This document shows positions 21,298 through 32,161 of a stretch of 64,000 nucleotides of DNA, in pieces (positions within the stretch are counted from its first letter, which is position 1; the number at the start of each line of letters is the position of its first letter). The notes under the pieces were generated by a model that was given only the letters and a program-made list of their open reading frames with translations, had not been told where the DNA came from and did no database searches. Made by a program: the position numbers and the translations under genes. The stretch is from Paramacrobiotus metropolitanus (taxonomy: Eukaryota > Tardigrada > Eutardigrada > Parachela > Macrobiotidae): positions 372,001 to 436,000 of the forward strand of contig NW_026570264.1 in the NCBI RefSeq assembly GCF_019649055.1. Direction: 5' to 3'.

Positions 21298-23974
21298 TTG
21301 ATGAAATAGGAACCCCAAGGTTTATGATTTCGATCCAGTAAAAAAGCGTTGCACCGCACAAGGGACAGAAGTTTTAATAATAATATAACACCGCTACTAC
21401 CACACTTAGCCAGGGAGCGGAACTGCTCGTAGTTGATTTAGTCAAATACGAGCACACGAAGCAAATGTTGTGCCATGCGAACAGTGCGAAGACACAAATC
21501 TGTTAACACACTGCGACTCCAACAACGCTCGTACCGTGTAAGATGACCCTCAAGGCATATAGACACATATTACGGACTCCATGAATAATTGTTCGGCAAA
21601 CGAGTTAATACCGTATGCAGTTGCCTTCCTTGTTGCAGTGTGGCTTTAATTCATGACACATGAGTAAGGAAAGAATTTACCTGCATCAACCGTAACTATT
21701 AATAAATCATCCAATTTAAAATCGCTTTCCCAGTCGTAATCGCTTTCATATTGAAGGTGGCTAGACAGCCGCTGCTGCGATTCTCTTCTAACCACGACAC
21801 ATAACTGCCGTGCCTGGAAAAGCGGTACAAATAAAGCGAATCAGTCTCCCGCGCGCTGTTGTGATGTCGCTCAACGATGCAACGATGCACGAGACGTCCG
21901 GCAAATCAAAATCATCAGCAGATCATCAGCCGCATTAAGACCCATTCGTATCTCCCGACAGAGAAATACGATTTAGACGTCTTCATTATACATCAAGCTC
22001 TGTTCAAACATGCAGTTCAGCCAACGTACGTGTCGAGAGGTGAAATGTCGTCTGAAAGCGGCTAAACTGTCAGCGTAAGGGTCCAGTTGGAACTAAAGAA
22101 ATCGAAAACAATTCTCGAAGGATAAAATTTTCAACGGGCGGTTCGGTCGGTTACCAGCAAAGTCTTGGAAAATGTCATGTTTGTAGCGGCGGTAAAATAC
22201 CTTTATTATTATCCGCTCGCTGGCCGAACGTAAACCGACTAAATAGACTTAACGTAACAACCTTGGTACTCCCATTACCAGCTCCTACGGCACAATGGAC
22301 ACCGAACAATATTCACATTCACGAGAACACACATCGCTGCACTTGTACGTGCGTGTACTTCCTACTTACATGTATACACTACAGAAAACATTTCGCAAAT
22401 CTCTCGATCACCGGGGACACCACAATTACCCTAGGTCATGAGTACATGTTCTGTATAAAGGCAACGGTGCCATTAATTCTGAATATGGAAGATCTTCGCT
22501 ACGGTTCGGTCGACTGTTCGGTAATGATGTCCACTGCGAACTTTTTAAAATATTTTTCTGCTAAGTTTTTAAAATATTTTTCTGGGACGTGTTGTCGAAC
22601 GTATCGGTACTTGACACTTTTTTTAGAAATACCAGATTTCTGTTGCCATGTTCTGTGCACAATTTCTGCGCTTTTTTTCATATTTTTTATTAGCTGTCAG
22701 CAAATGCTTTAGCAAAATTTAAGCTGAGTTTCTACTCGTCTGCACCCCTCTTGCGAGAAAAAACACCACTGCGGGCTCGTAAACAGTTCTATAATGTACG
22801 TTACTGCTATCGGTGCTCAAAACATTGAACTTTACCGATTAAAACTCAAAATGTGCGCGCAATAACCGGCTGTTGCGTTATCACCGGCAAAAGTTTAAAA
22901 ACTCAGTCGCGTCAAATAATTCACCTATCTATCCGACTCCGACCAAATTTACCATTATGGTAAATCTATATCTAAAGAACATTCTGAATCATTATGGTGA
23001 TGATATCTTAAAAAACAAAGATGCAATGAATTTTTGAAAATTTTAAACTCTTATAACTTAGTCATTTTAGATCTGACCAGCTTCATTTTGGTTCAGAATG
23101 TGTATTGGAATTTACTCCATGTGATTGAATGATCAAACTTGAAATAGGATACAACACCGAATTATTTGCCCCACATTTGTTGTTTTGGGAAAATGAAGTT
23201 TTTGTGAACGGTATAGACAAGGCTGGACAGCTGGCCTATTCTTGGTGCGATTGCTGCGCTTCCTGTTGTGTCCCGGCCTGATCGGGCCACGTATTGTTTC
23301 AGCTGAGCAGGAATGACTCTCTGACACTCAAGGGCTAAGTGGTGAATGGAGATGGAGATGAGAACAGGGCAATAAATTTCATTGTTCTTCCTGACCATTT
23401 ATGATAGCGCGCATATCTTCTCATTCTTCTGTTCTTATACAAACATTTGCTGCCGCTGATGATTTCGTGGCTTGTGGTCAAGCAAACTTGTCATCCCCCC
23501 AGAACAGAGATATCTCCTCTTCTGCGTAGTATTAGAACCTTCTAAAAGATTTCTGCTCTATGATAGTTTTTAAAATAGGTAACTGTGCGCAAGTTTTTCA
23601 TAAAAGCTTGATTCACATCAGTAGATAGAGAAATGAATTCTTTATCGATTCCTGTATAAATTAAAATGGTGTAATTTGAGTGGAAATTCACCTTAAGGCG
23701 CATCGTGCAGCACAGTGCATGGAATGCCAACATTTCGAAAAGCGACGCCATTTTATGTTCCGCATTATCCGCAATCGTGCTTTGGGTCGGACGTGGTGTA
23801 CTTTGTCCGCGCAATCCTCTCAGCTAATGTATGGTGTTATCGCCAGTGCAGCTAATGTGCACGAGTGCAGAATTTACTAGGTTTGTGCCGGGGTTCTCAA
23901 CAAACACCTGCAGATACGCATGTCATTGTACACTGTAAGGGGTACAAAACGTAGAGCTATGAGTGCCCGCTTAC
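21298..23974. other. intergenic with duplicated promoter text; no clear gene
   Basis: 21540-21640 (GACCCTCAAGGCATATAGAC, ACTCCATGAATAATT, CCGTATGCAGTTGCC) is a copy of the shared 5' flank of the secreted-protein genes. 22540-22585 has a short tandem repeat of TTTTTAAAATATTTTTCTG. No exon with splice support was found. Confidence 0.45.
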
Positions 23975-24770
23975 CAATAACGTTGTTGATTGGCGCAGTG
24001 TGCCCGTCAGTCGAATAGTGCCGCTCGCCGGATCAACTGTAGCAATACTGTAAAGCAAGGGGTATACTCCAACTGAAACTGATGGGAACGTCCATACTGG
24101 AGCAACTGGAGGTCCGAACTGACGAATTAAACCGGTTCATTTCATCAGTTTTACTGGGGCTCCGCCCCACCAGTTGGAGTATAGTAGATGCTTAAGATAT
24201 AGATTGTTTTTCCCGATAATTCAATAAGAAATCGAACAAGGTACAGCCGTTACCAATTAAAGAAATTTAAGGACAAGTGAGGATTGTCTTACGCTGTATA
24301 CTCCGGCTTAAGGAAAAATCGGCGGGTTTTGTTTCGCTCATGATCGGAATCATAGGCCTGCTCATATTTAAACGGTATTCGGTGCAGGCACTTGCATAAA
24401 CATTTTCACATTATTTTAACACTCACGCTAACAGCTCCAATGGGGTTCGAGGGATTATTGCAGTCAGCGGCAAAACTGTATGACGCTTGATTAAGCTCTG
24501 GTTTTCGTAAGCTGACGTTTCTTATGCCAATAAGGACCTCCGTAGCGCACACCTATCAGCCAAACGAAATTATTTAAATACCCACGAACACCGTGCTGCT
24601 TGATTAGGTGGAGCTTCTTTGAATTTCCTTACCGGCTGGTTACTGACTTGCCCGGAAACTCGCAAGTGAACCGAATCAACAGTTCGTCTCGATAGCGGAC
24701 TAGCAACTGATACTAAACCTCTAAAGCGCAGGAACGGTGTACCTTTGTTACGTTCAGATATTACGAACAA
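23975..24770 (-). pseudogene. second cadherin-like gene copy (fragment)
   Basis: Three exon-like blocks match the gene at 17.9-18.25 kb and its downstream relic. The first is about 24770-24633 (SVHLRVSGQVSNQP) before GTAAGG. The second is 24552-24427 (VCATEVLIGIRNVSLRKPEL), 42 codons in phase 0, exactly the length of its partner, before GTGAGT. The third is about 24115-23975 (YSIATVDPASGTIRLTGTLR), a typical cadherin repeat, before GTAAGC. No leader or other repeats are present, so it is a partial duplicate; the individual exons look clean. Confidence 0.5.
24063..24183. repeat. nested inverted repeats overlapping the cadherin-like fragment
   Basis: TATACTCCAACTG (24063-24075) pairs with CAGTTGGAGTATA (24171-24183), and AAACTGATG (24076-24084) with CATCAGTTT (24143-24151). 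A small GGGGC/GCCCC hairpin lies at about 24156-24168. Confidence 0.65.
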
Positions 24771-24907
24771 AATACATTACTTGTCTGAATTGGAACAGTA
24801 AAAAACACAAAAAATTCATAGGTTGCACAATTCTCCGAAAAAAGGCGCACCGCACCACCTTATTTACGCGTTACACCCGTACATTTTTCATGGTGGGTGC
24901 ATATTAA

Positions 24908-25595
24908 GGGATTTGACCCGGTACATAGTAACAAATTTGGGCACATACACGGGAACTTTCGCTGTCGCGCACTCCTAAACACTTTTTTGCATTGCGTTAT
25001 GACATTTTGTAGCCAAAGGATTTGCATACGTAGGCGTGATATCCGTTTGCGCGCGCAACTTCCGCTTCGAGAGTTATTAGTGAAATAAAATCCCAAAAGT
25101 TTAAACGCGCGGAGGTGTACCAAAAGTCTCATTATGATTTATGAACCGATGCTCTTCAAATTTTGCACGAAAGCGCACATTACTATGAAGGTCGTTTTGG
25201 TACCGAGCTATGTAGGTTTCCACCATTTTGTTCAAATTTTAAATTAATTTTTAAAATTTTTGAAATTCATTTTAAAATTTGAAAAAAATGGCATAAAGCT
25301 GGTTCGGTACCAAAACGGTCTTCACAGTAATGTGTGTTTTCGTGCGTAATTTGAAGAGCATCGGTTCATAATGAGACTTTTGGTACACCTCCGCGCGTTT
25401 AAACTTTTGGGATTTTATTTCACTAATAACTCCCGAACCGGATGTTGCGCGCGCAAACGGATTTCACGCCTACGTATGCAAATCCTTTGGCTACAAAATG
25501 TCATAACGCAATGCAAAAAAGTGCTTAGGAGTGCGCGACAGCGAAAGTTGCCGTGGATGTATACAAATTTGGTGCTATGTACCGGGCCAAATCCC
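24908..25595. mobile_element. foldback (MITE-like) element with TTAA ends, copy 2
   Basis: A 688-bp palindromic unit, GGGATTTGACCCGGTAC to GTACCGGGCCAAATCCC, flanked by TTAA on both sides (24904-24907, 25596-25599). The centre near 25230-25280 is built of TTTTAAAAT words. It belongs to the same family as 6009-6685. Confidence 0.75.
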
Positions 25596-25599
25596 TTAA

Positions 25600-26150
25600 T
25601 TATTCCGAAACATTCGTATTTTCACAACTAATACGAGTACGAATCACCATAATCGTCCGATGAGCGGCAAAAAATGCGTCCGATGAAGAAAATTAACGTA
25701 CTGCATATCATATCATTTGACTATAGGATGACTTAAAATTAAACAAGGAAAAAGGGATCGGCGTGCGCGAAAGCGAAAGTGTTCCTTTATGTGCATCAGT
25801 TTGGCATTTTGTGCCGGCAAAAGTCTTCTAATTTCATCGACGCCAAGGCTCATCTGCTTGTGTTTCATTGTAAAGCTTAATTTATGTATGCGTTTTTGCT
25901 TGAGGTAAAAGAAATGCAACGAAGGTCGAGTAAGAGCAAAGCCAGTAGAATATTCTACTGGCTTCGGTAAGAGCAGGCCCCAAATCAGCGAAATGTATGT
26001 CAGCTGCAGCGGTTACCGTGCTGCAAGTCAACCTGCTACTGCACTGACGCGGTGAATGCACTCGTAATTAACACTGTACCCTACCTGTGCCGTCGTTAAA
26101 CAATTACAGCAGCGCGTTCAACCGCAAGCCGTATTCCAGCGGCGTGCGTT
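25600..26150. other. intergenic, no gene seen
   Basis: Includes a small inverted repeat AGCCAGTAGAATATTCTACT near 25940. No coding region is supported. Confidence 0.45.
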
Positions 26151-26425
26151 TGTAACCGGCAAAATCGTCCGGACGGATGAACCGTCCGCCGGACGCTTTT
26201 GCCTGTAAGCCGGCAAAACCTTCCGTCCCCGAATCTACAGTCCGGCAAAACCGTCCGCTCCCGAATTTACAGTCCGGGATGTTTACAAGATCGAACAGAG
26301 CAGAAAAAACTGGGTAGGCAAAATTCACGGCGGACGTTTTCTTGGACCGCCGGACGGTTTTGCCGGCTTACAGGCAAAAGCGTCCGGCGGACGGTTCATC
26401 CGTCCGGACGATTTTGCCGGTTACA
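26151..26425. repeat. GC-rich foldback repeat with perfect 70-bp arms
   Basis: 26151-26220 (starting TGTAACCGGCAAAATCGTCC) is the exact reverse complement of 26356-26425. The 135-bp spacer carries further direct copies of the word CCGGCAAAACCGTCCG and of GAATTTACAGTCCGG. The arms themselves contain inverted CCGTCCG/CGGACGG words, so nested structures are possible. Perfect identity of the arms implies recent formation or gene conversion. Confidence 0.85.
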
Positions 26426-26802
26426 TTTTGCGTTCTAGATCGGGGTGTACCGGAATTGTATTTTTTAAAACGCCTCAGCATTCTCTTTCTGCGGTACTTT
26501 GCGCAAACGACGAAACACAATGTGACCTTTTAAAATTGTGTATGTCGGTTCTTGCTTACGTACTTCGTGCATGGCCAGTAATGCTGTTATGATTTTATTA
26601 AAAAACTGACTATGTATTGGCAGCATTTTAAAGAATTATAGATTTGAAACACGCTTTACACCCGATTATTAAGTGTGCCACATTTTATGTGGCATCTGCC
26701 AGGTTTTATAGCTTGCCAGTTGCCAGAGTCTCCAGGTTTTATTGCTCGCCATGCCATTGGCAGTGCCACTGGCAGGTGCCAATGCCACGTTTTACCCCAT
26801 GC
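26426..26802. other. junction region 3' of LRR copy 3 with TGGCA/TGCCA words
   Basis: 26680-26800 holds a dense run of TTGCCAG, TGGCAG, TGCCACTGGCAGGTGCCA and similar inverted words just where the LRR copy is cut off. No gene. Confidence 0.5.
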
Positions 26803-27935
26803 CCCAGTATTGTAGGAAAATTCACTGCCGGCTAGAAAATTCGTCGGCGATAAATCACGCTGACAGTCGACGCTAAGAAATTCTGGATACCCTTGGCGCT
26901 GCCATATCAACATCCGAAGCGTAACTACCAACAATAAAGACTTCTCCCTGGTCTTTCTCGGCCGTGAGATACGAATGAGTCTTGAAGAAGTTTCGAAGCC
27001 ACGCGAAGGAGCAGTCACAATGCAGCCGGTACACTTCCTCCAACTCATAATACTTTAAATTAGGTGGAAGAGGCAGATCAACTTCCTCATTCATCTTATC
27101 CCGCTCTTCGTGGTGCACCATATCCACACTGACATAGCTCTCCAACACCAGGCTGCGCAGATGCACCAGTGTTGTGAAAGTGTACGGCTCGAGAAACTGT
27201 ATACTCGACAAGCGAAAGACAATTTGGCGTACGCGCGGCATCCGCTGGAAATCCCGCGTGCGGACGATCAATCCCGAGCAATGATTAATTCGAATGCCCA
27301 ACAGATTTATCAGGTCGCCAAGGCGGTGAATTTTGGCCGTCGTATAGGGCGTGGCACAACCGCCCACGCTCAGACTGATTATCTGCTGACGAATGGGTTC
27401 CACGACACTGGCTTTCAGTGTGTCTTCTGTGCCGTTTCCGTCGGAAAGGGCAAGGACGACGGCGCGTCGAGAACTTATGCGGCGGATGTTTGCGGCTGCT
27501 GCGGCCACCAAGCGGCTTTCGTCGCATGCCACCTCAAGATAGGTTTCGAAAGGATCGTAGTCCGGAGTCGCTTGGGCGGTGCAGTAGGGTAGTTCTAGAG
27601 AATGGACAGGACTACAATAATAATCACGTAGCATGACATACTGGATACATTCCGCCGCGCTTAGTCGGTCGAGACGGAACCCACCGCCCGGGAGGTATAG
27701 TTCGGGTGCGATGGCAGTTTGCTGTTAGTCGGTTTGCTCTTGTGTAGTGCATTCTGTTTCAAGATTTTCTTTGTGACCTACAATAATACTACAAAGCTTT
27801 CACGTTTTGCTGCAGAATATTTTGATACAAAGCTGCGACACTTTGGACGTCACCTAGGTTCAATAAATGATCGGTTACCTAATAAATGCGTGGAGAAGCA
27901 TACCCAAAAAAGGCCACTAATAGCAAAAATGAAAT
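26803..27935 (-). pseudogene. secreted LRR family, copy 3 (decayed)
   Basis: Exon 2 starts at 27777 after ATTGTAG and follows copy 1 closely (PYTFTTLVHLRSLVLESYVS, LHCDCSFAWLRNFFKTH). It has an early in-frame stop (CAACCGACTAACAGC, where copy 1 has GACGAACAG) and a frameshift near 26905. It is cut off at about 26803, a few codons before the normal GCYNLTC end. The leader exon survives only as a diverged remnant at about 27875-27935 (GGTTACCTAATAAATG). Host gene duplicate, no longer functional. Confidence 0.75.
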
Positions 27936-27996
27936 TACATCAAAGAAATGTGGGGTTTGACTTCGCCAAAATGCACACAGTCAGGTCCGTCTTTAA

Positions 27997-28245
27997 GAAG
28001 GGAGGTGCGCTGGCGCCCCCCCCCCCATCCCGGAGGGAGAAAACGGGAAAAAGGTGTGCCGGGAGCTAGCGCTGGCGCAAGAAATGCGACTGGCGCGGGC
28101 GCACTGGCGCTGGCGGAACGAAAATTACAATAGAAAACCGTAGAAAAGTGGCTTTTTTGAGACACTTTTCTACGTTTTTCTTGAACAAATTTTCGGCCAT
28201 TTCCCAACTGGCGCAGCTGGCGCGAGGTTTTGCGCACCCCCCTTC
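27997..28245. mobile_element. small GC-rich foldback element
   Basis: GAAGGGAGGTGCGC (27997-28010) returns inverted with one mismatch at 28232-28245. Inside, GCTGGCGC words repeat in both directions and CGTAGAAAAGTG / CACTTTTCTACG form a 12-bp hairpin. It has no coding capacity and sits between the leader remnant and the far 5' flank of LRR copy 3. Confidence 0.5.
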
Positions 28246-28354
28246 CAAAAAGCTAAAGACAGGCCTGCACACAGAACACTGGCTCAGAAAATAACTGTTA
28301 ATATTATACAGAATACGTCATCCGTTGGCGACTGACACTGTTAACGATGTATTC

Positions 28355-28711
28355 GAGAAACGCCGGCATGGGTTTTTGGGGCATATGGCCAGCCTCGGCT
28401 CGGCCGCGGAGTCTCGTGGAAAACGTCAGAACATGCTCGGCCACCGGAAGGAGCGTATACGTGTTATCGCGAGCAGTGCCACCTGGTGCGTGGCCAGGTG
28501 ACCCCCGATTCGTGGCCAGGGAGTGTGATGGATCCTGATCCGTGGCCAGGATGTTGCGGCTGCCTTCCGGTGCGGTTCTGTGCGTACCATAGCGAGAGAG
28601 CAGCGCGAGTGAGGGATGACCTTTAATGAGTTTCACAATAGTGCTCATATAACTGATGAAGCCAGCAAAACAAAACTTGATTGCTTAAGGGTTGGGAAGG
28701 CGGGTAACAGG
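28355..28711. repeat. multi-hairpin repeat, copy A
   Basis: Shares about 300 bp with 51221-51597. An outer stem CACCGGAAGG (28442-28451) / CCTTCCGGTG (28563-28572) encloses CACCTG/CAGGTG around GTGCGTGGC (28480-28500), a weaker middle unit around ATTCGTGGC, and ATCCTG/CAGGAT around ATCCGTGGC (28532-28552). It could be a structured RNA gene or a foldback transposon. I see no polymerase III boxes and no conserved reading frame, because the two copies differ in frame between the hairpins. Confidence 0.6.
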
Positions 28712-30283
28712 AAAATTACCAACGTCAACTTTCAATGATCAACATCCAATTCTGACAACACAAAAAATGAGGATAACATGCGAAAAGCTCGCACATACCG
28801 AAACACACAAATTCGATAAATGCAAGTAGGCTAGCATGAGATGGAACTGACGGCTAGGTGGTCCGTTGGTGAAATGGCAGTTTGCACACCGTACGCAAAC
28901 AGGAAAGGCAGGCGATTCGCTGGCAGACATGCCGGTGGTATATTCCAGGAAGGAGGAGAAAGAATCCGTCGGCTCGCTCAAAGTCCGGCGGCTAATCATT
29001 GAAATCCTGTGCAGAAAGAGAGAGCAGCTCTTGCCGGCGTTTCTCTCGCATCGTTAAAACAAGTTAGCGAGTAAACGCAAACTTCAATTAATTACTCGCA
29101 GTTCGACACTTCGAAGAAGAAACACTCACTTATGCCACAAGAAAAGAATTGCTCACTGCAGTATTGTGCATATTCTTACCGTCTAGACTTAGAGATTAAT
29201 GCCTTGAGGCCTAAAGACACCATAAGAAATATGGTAAATACAGTAATTCGAACGAGTAGTTTCCTGATGGGTCGTATGATGATGTCGTTATTCTGATAAC
29301 TGTACATCACCGTGGCGAAACTGCAGTATTGCACTGCAGTACGTATTGTGCACATTCGCATATGTGCATATGTGCGGCTCACTGCAGTATTGTGCATATT
29401 CTTACCGTCTAGACTTAGAGAACAATGCCTTGAGGCCTAAAGACACCATAAGAAATATGGTAAATACAGTAATTCGAACGAGTAGTTTCCTGATGGGTCG
29501 TACGATGATGTCGTAATTCTGATAAGTGTACATCAAGCGTGGCGGATTTCGTTCCCAATGCACACGAAGGTTCCATGAATGTCTTTTCAACCTTTGGACA
29601 TTTCCAGTTATTCTGAACGCCGGTATATGTGCTTCGAAGTATTCATAACAACGCGTCCATACGTTAGTTAACTGACAACTTCTGTTTATATAATCTGTGT
29701 CTGTCGATAGTGCATGGAATCAGGAACGGATGGTCATTATTTCTGCATTCAATATTTTTGCGGCTGTATTTATAGTGCTGCATTTTCTGCGTTGTGAATG
29801 AAATGCAATTTATTACAGATACATCGGCTTTTCGAAAGCGTAGTTACTATATTCAAGGAAATTTTGCCGGTTGTCTGCTGTCGATTGGGTTCACTGACAG
29901 CGCTCTGCAGTTTTTCTGCCGTGCCGTTGCCGTGCTGCACAGTGACGACTGCACCAGCAAGGTGATTTTAATATTTATACCAAAATCTGATGGCTTATGT
30001 TTTATTGCAAGATTAGTAACTGAACAGAAGCCGCTGTACTGGAGCACGCATGACCCTGATATGCGCTTCTGAAATCATGCGAGTGTTTTTATGCTGGTTG
30101 AGTAGTATTTTGAACTAACTCGTATTGGTTTTCAAAACAAATATGACCGGTTAATTACAGAATTACAAATACGACTGTAACGTTGTTAATTGTGTAAAGC
30201 CAGCTAATGCTGGGTTTTATCTATTTCGATTAGAGAATGAAGACCGAAATCATCATTAGCTGATTGTCGATAATGTATTGCTT
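28712..30283. other. duplicated LRR 5' flank in two tandem copies; no gene
   Basis: 29155-29320 and 29380-29545 are near-identical direct repeats (ATTCTTACCGTCTAGACTTA, AGACACCATAAGAAATATGG, TTCGAACGAGTAGTTTCCTG). Both match the flank of LRR copy 1 at 12.92-13.15 kb. The continuation to 29650 also matches. The remainder shows no supported gene. Confidence 0.6.
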
Positions 30284-31471
30284 TTACATGGTCAAAGAGA
30301 AACCAGACTCTATGGAGAGGACCATAGTGCTGCATGTCAGATTGTAGCAGCCACTATGGTAGGAAAATTCACTGCCGGCTAGTAAATTACCCTGCGTAAA
30401 ATTCCGTTGACAATCAACGCTGAGAATGTCTGAAAAATTCCCGGCGTGGCCCCTGACAACTTCCGATACGAAAGTCCCCATACTGAAGACTTCTCCTCAT
30501 TTTTCTGTGCGGTGAGGTACGCGTGGGTCTTGAGGTAATTTCGGAGCCACGCAAAAGAGCAATCACAGTGCAGCTGGCCGATTTCCTCTAATTTAAACAT
30601 TTCCGAACTCGACGCGTTCTTGTCTTCCCATTCAAGGCGATTCGCCAGATTCCAGGCGATCATGCCCTCCAGTATCAAACTGCTCAGATGCGGTAATGTG
30701 GTGAAGGTGTACGGCTCTATGGATTTTAGACTGGTCCACCGGAACGCGATTTGGCGTACGCGCGGGATACGCTGAAAATCCTGCGTGTGAACGATCAAGC
30801 CTGAACAACCGTATATGAGCAGTCCAGCAAATTCATCAGGTCCCCGAGGTGGTAACCCTTGGCGGTGGTGTAGGGCGTCGAACAACTGAATACCTGTAGG
30901 CCGAAAAACTGCTGACGGATGGGATCTACGACACTGCACTGCAGTTGTGTTTTTGTATCATCGCCATCCGCGAGCATCAGCACAACAGCACGCTCTGGAC
31001 TAATGCGGCTCACATGGTACCCATAGCGGTAATATTATCGTCAGATGCGCAGGTCAGAAAAATATAACTATGGTGTCGCGGATGGAACATAAAGGTTTCG
31101 GGTGCGGTGCAGCCGCGTTCAGGACGAACAGGACTACAGCGTGTATTGGGTAGTTGGGCATATTCATTGCATTCTGCCAGTGTTAGGTTGTCCAGACGGA
31201 ACCCGTTCGGCGGAAAACACGGTTCGGGCTCGATTTTGACCGGCTCGAGAGTCGCCTCTTGTTTAGTGCACTCGGTTTCCAGTCCTTCGTTTAGATCTGT
31301 AAGACCGTTTCTAAATACTTCTGCAGCATTTTTCATTGTAAGAATAATTTACGCTACAATAATTTGAATTACAACCAAAACCCTCATTGCTCACTTACCT
31401 GCCGAATTCAAAGCGGGACATGCTGAAAGAATGCATGTTACCAGAACGATTAGTTGCACTTCTTGCCGCAT
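30284..31471 (-). pseudogene. secreted LRR family, copy 4 (decayed, good leader exon)
   Basis: The leader exon 31471-31399 (MRQEVQLIVLVTCILSACPA...) is intact and ends in phase 1 before GTAAGTGAG. Exon 2 starts at 31296 after CTTACAG with DLNEGLETEC. The body is recognisable (VRQIAFRWTSLKSIEPYTFT, LHCDCSFAWLRNYLKTHAYL) but is split over four frames (breaks near 31010, 30830 and 30490). The family stop after CYNLTC is also lost, so the frame runs on to 30284. The leader and promoter may still be active. Confidence 0.7.
31399..31471 (-). other. signal-peptide leader exon of cassette type 1
   Basis: 24 codons plus one base; preceded by GATCTAAATTCCAAACCTTC and TGCATCAAATGC, text also found before the leaders at 21.2, 36.3 and 42.4 kb. 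Confidence 0.65.
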
Positions 31472-31689
31472 TTGATGCAGCGTGTAGCCGAAGGTTTGGA
31501 ATTTAGATCCTGATAAAGCGCTCCAGAAAATACGGAATGTTAACAAAGATTGGAAGCATCTATTGTTACATTTAGGAGCGGTACTCTTGAACCTGCTTAA
31601 AGTTGGCGTTGCTGCACACGAAGACGGATGGTCTGCCATGCGCATGTTGAAATAAACATATTCGTTTAATAGAGTCGTATTTATATCTT

Positions 31690-31930
31690 CGCGTTGCTTT
31701 CAACGCCGACGATGCTAGTTCCGTGCAAGAAAACCCTCAGGGATTTAGACTTTATGGATTCCATGAATATTATTAAGTAAGCGAGTAAGACCGGTATGCG
31801 CTATGCCTTTCCGTTACATGTGACTCCATGACTGGATTAATGCCTTAATGACATGCTGCGCTGTAGCCTGGTCCCCTCATCCTGTATGCCACTCGTTATT
31901 TTTCTGCAGCCACTGCACAATGCTAAAAAA
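31690..31930. promoter_or_regulatory. shared 5' flank of the secreted-protein genes
   Basis: Colinear with 13190-13440 (GGATTCCATGAA, GCGAGTAAGACCGGTATGCG, CACTCGTTATTTTTCTGCAG). It lies about 220-460 bp before the leader of LRR copy 4. Confidence 0.55.
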
Positions 31931-32161
31931 AAACAATACTCGTATTGCTAGTAATATTATCCAAGATGCAGCAGCACTTTGTTCCTAGCGATAAACTGAT
32001 ACAAATATGTTCGGCTTGCGAATATGATACGAACACGATTTAGGTTTTAGTCAAAAAGTCAACAAAGCGTTTTATCAATCGTTGATCAAACGAATAAGTC
32101 GATTGCCGGTAAAGTGTTGCGTTTAGGGTTCAAAAGCGAACACATGCAAGTCGATCAGAGT

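Noticed and set aside
28304-28648. 114-codon minus-strand frame resembling one at 51138-51539
   Set aside because: The similarity reflects the multi-hairpin repeat. The two copies change frame between hairpins and the predicted proteins are not conserved.
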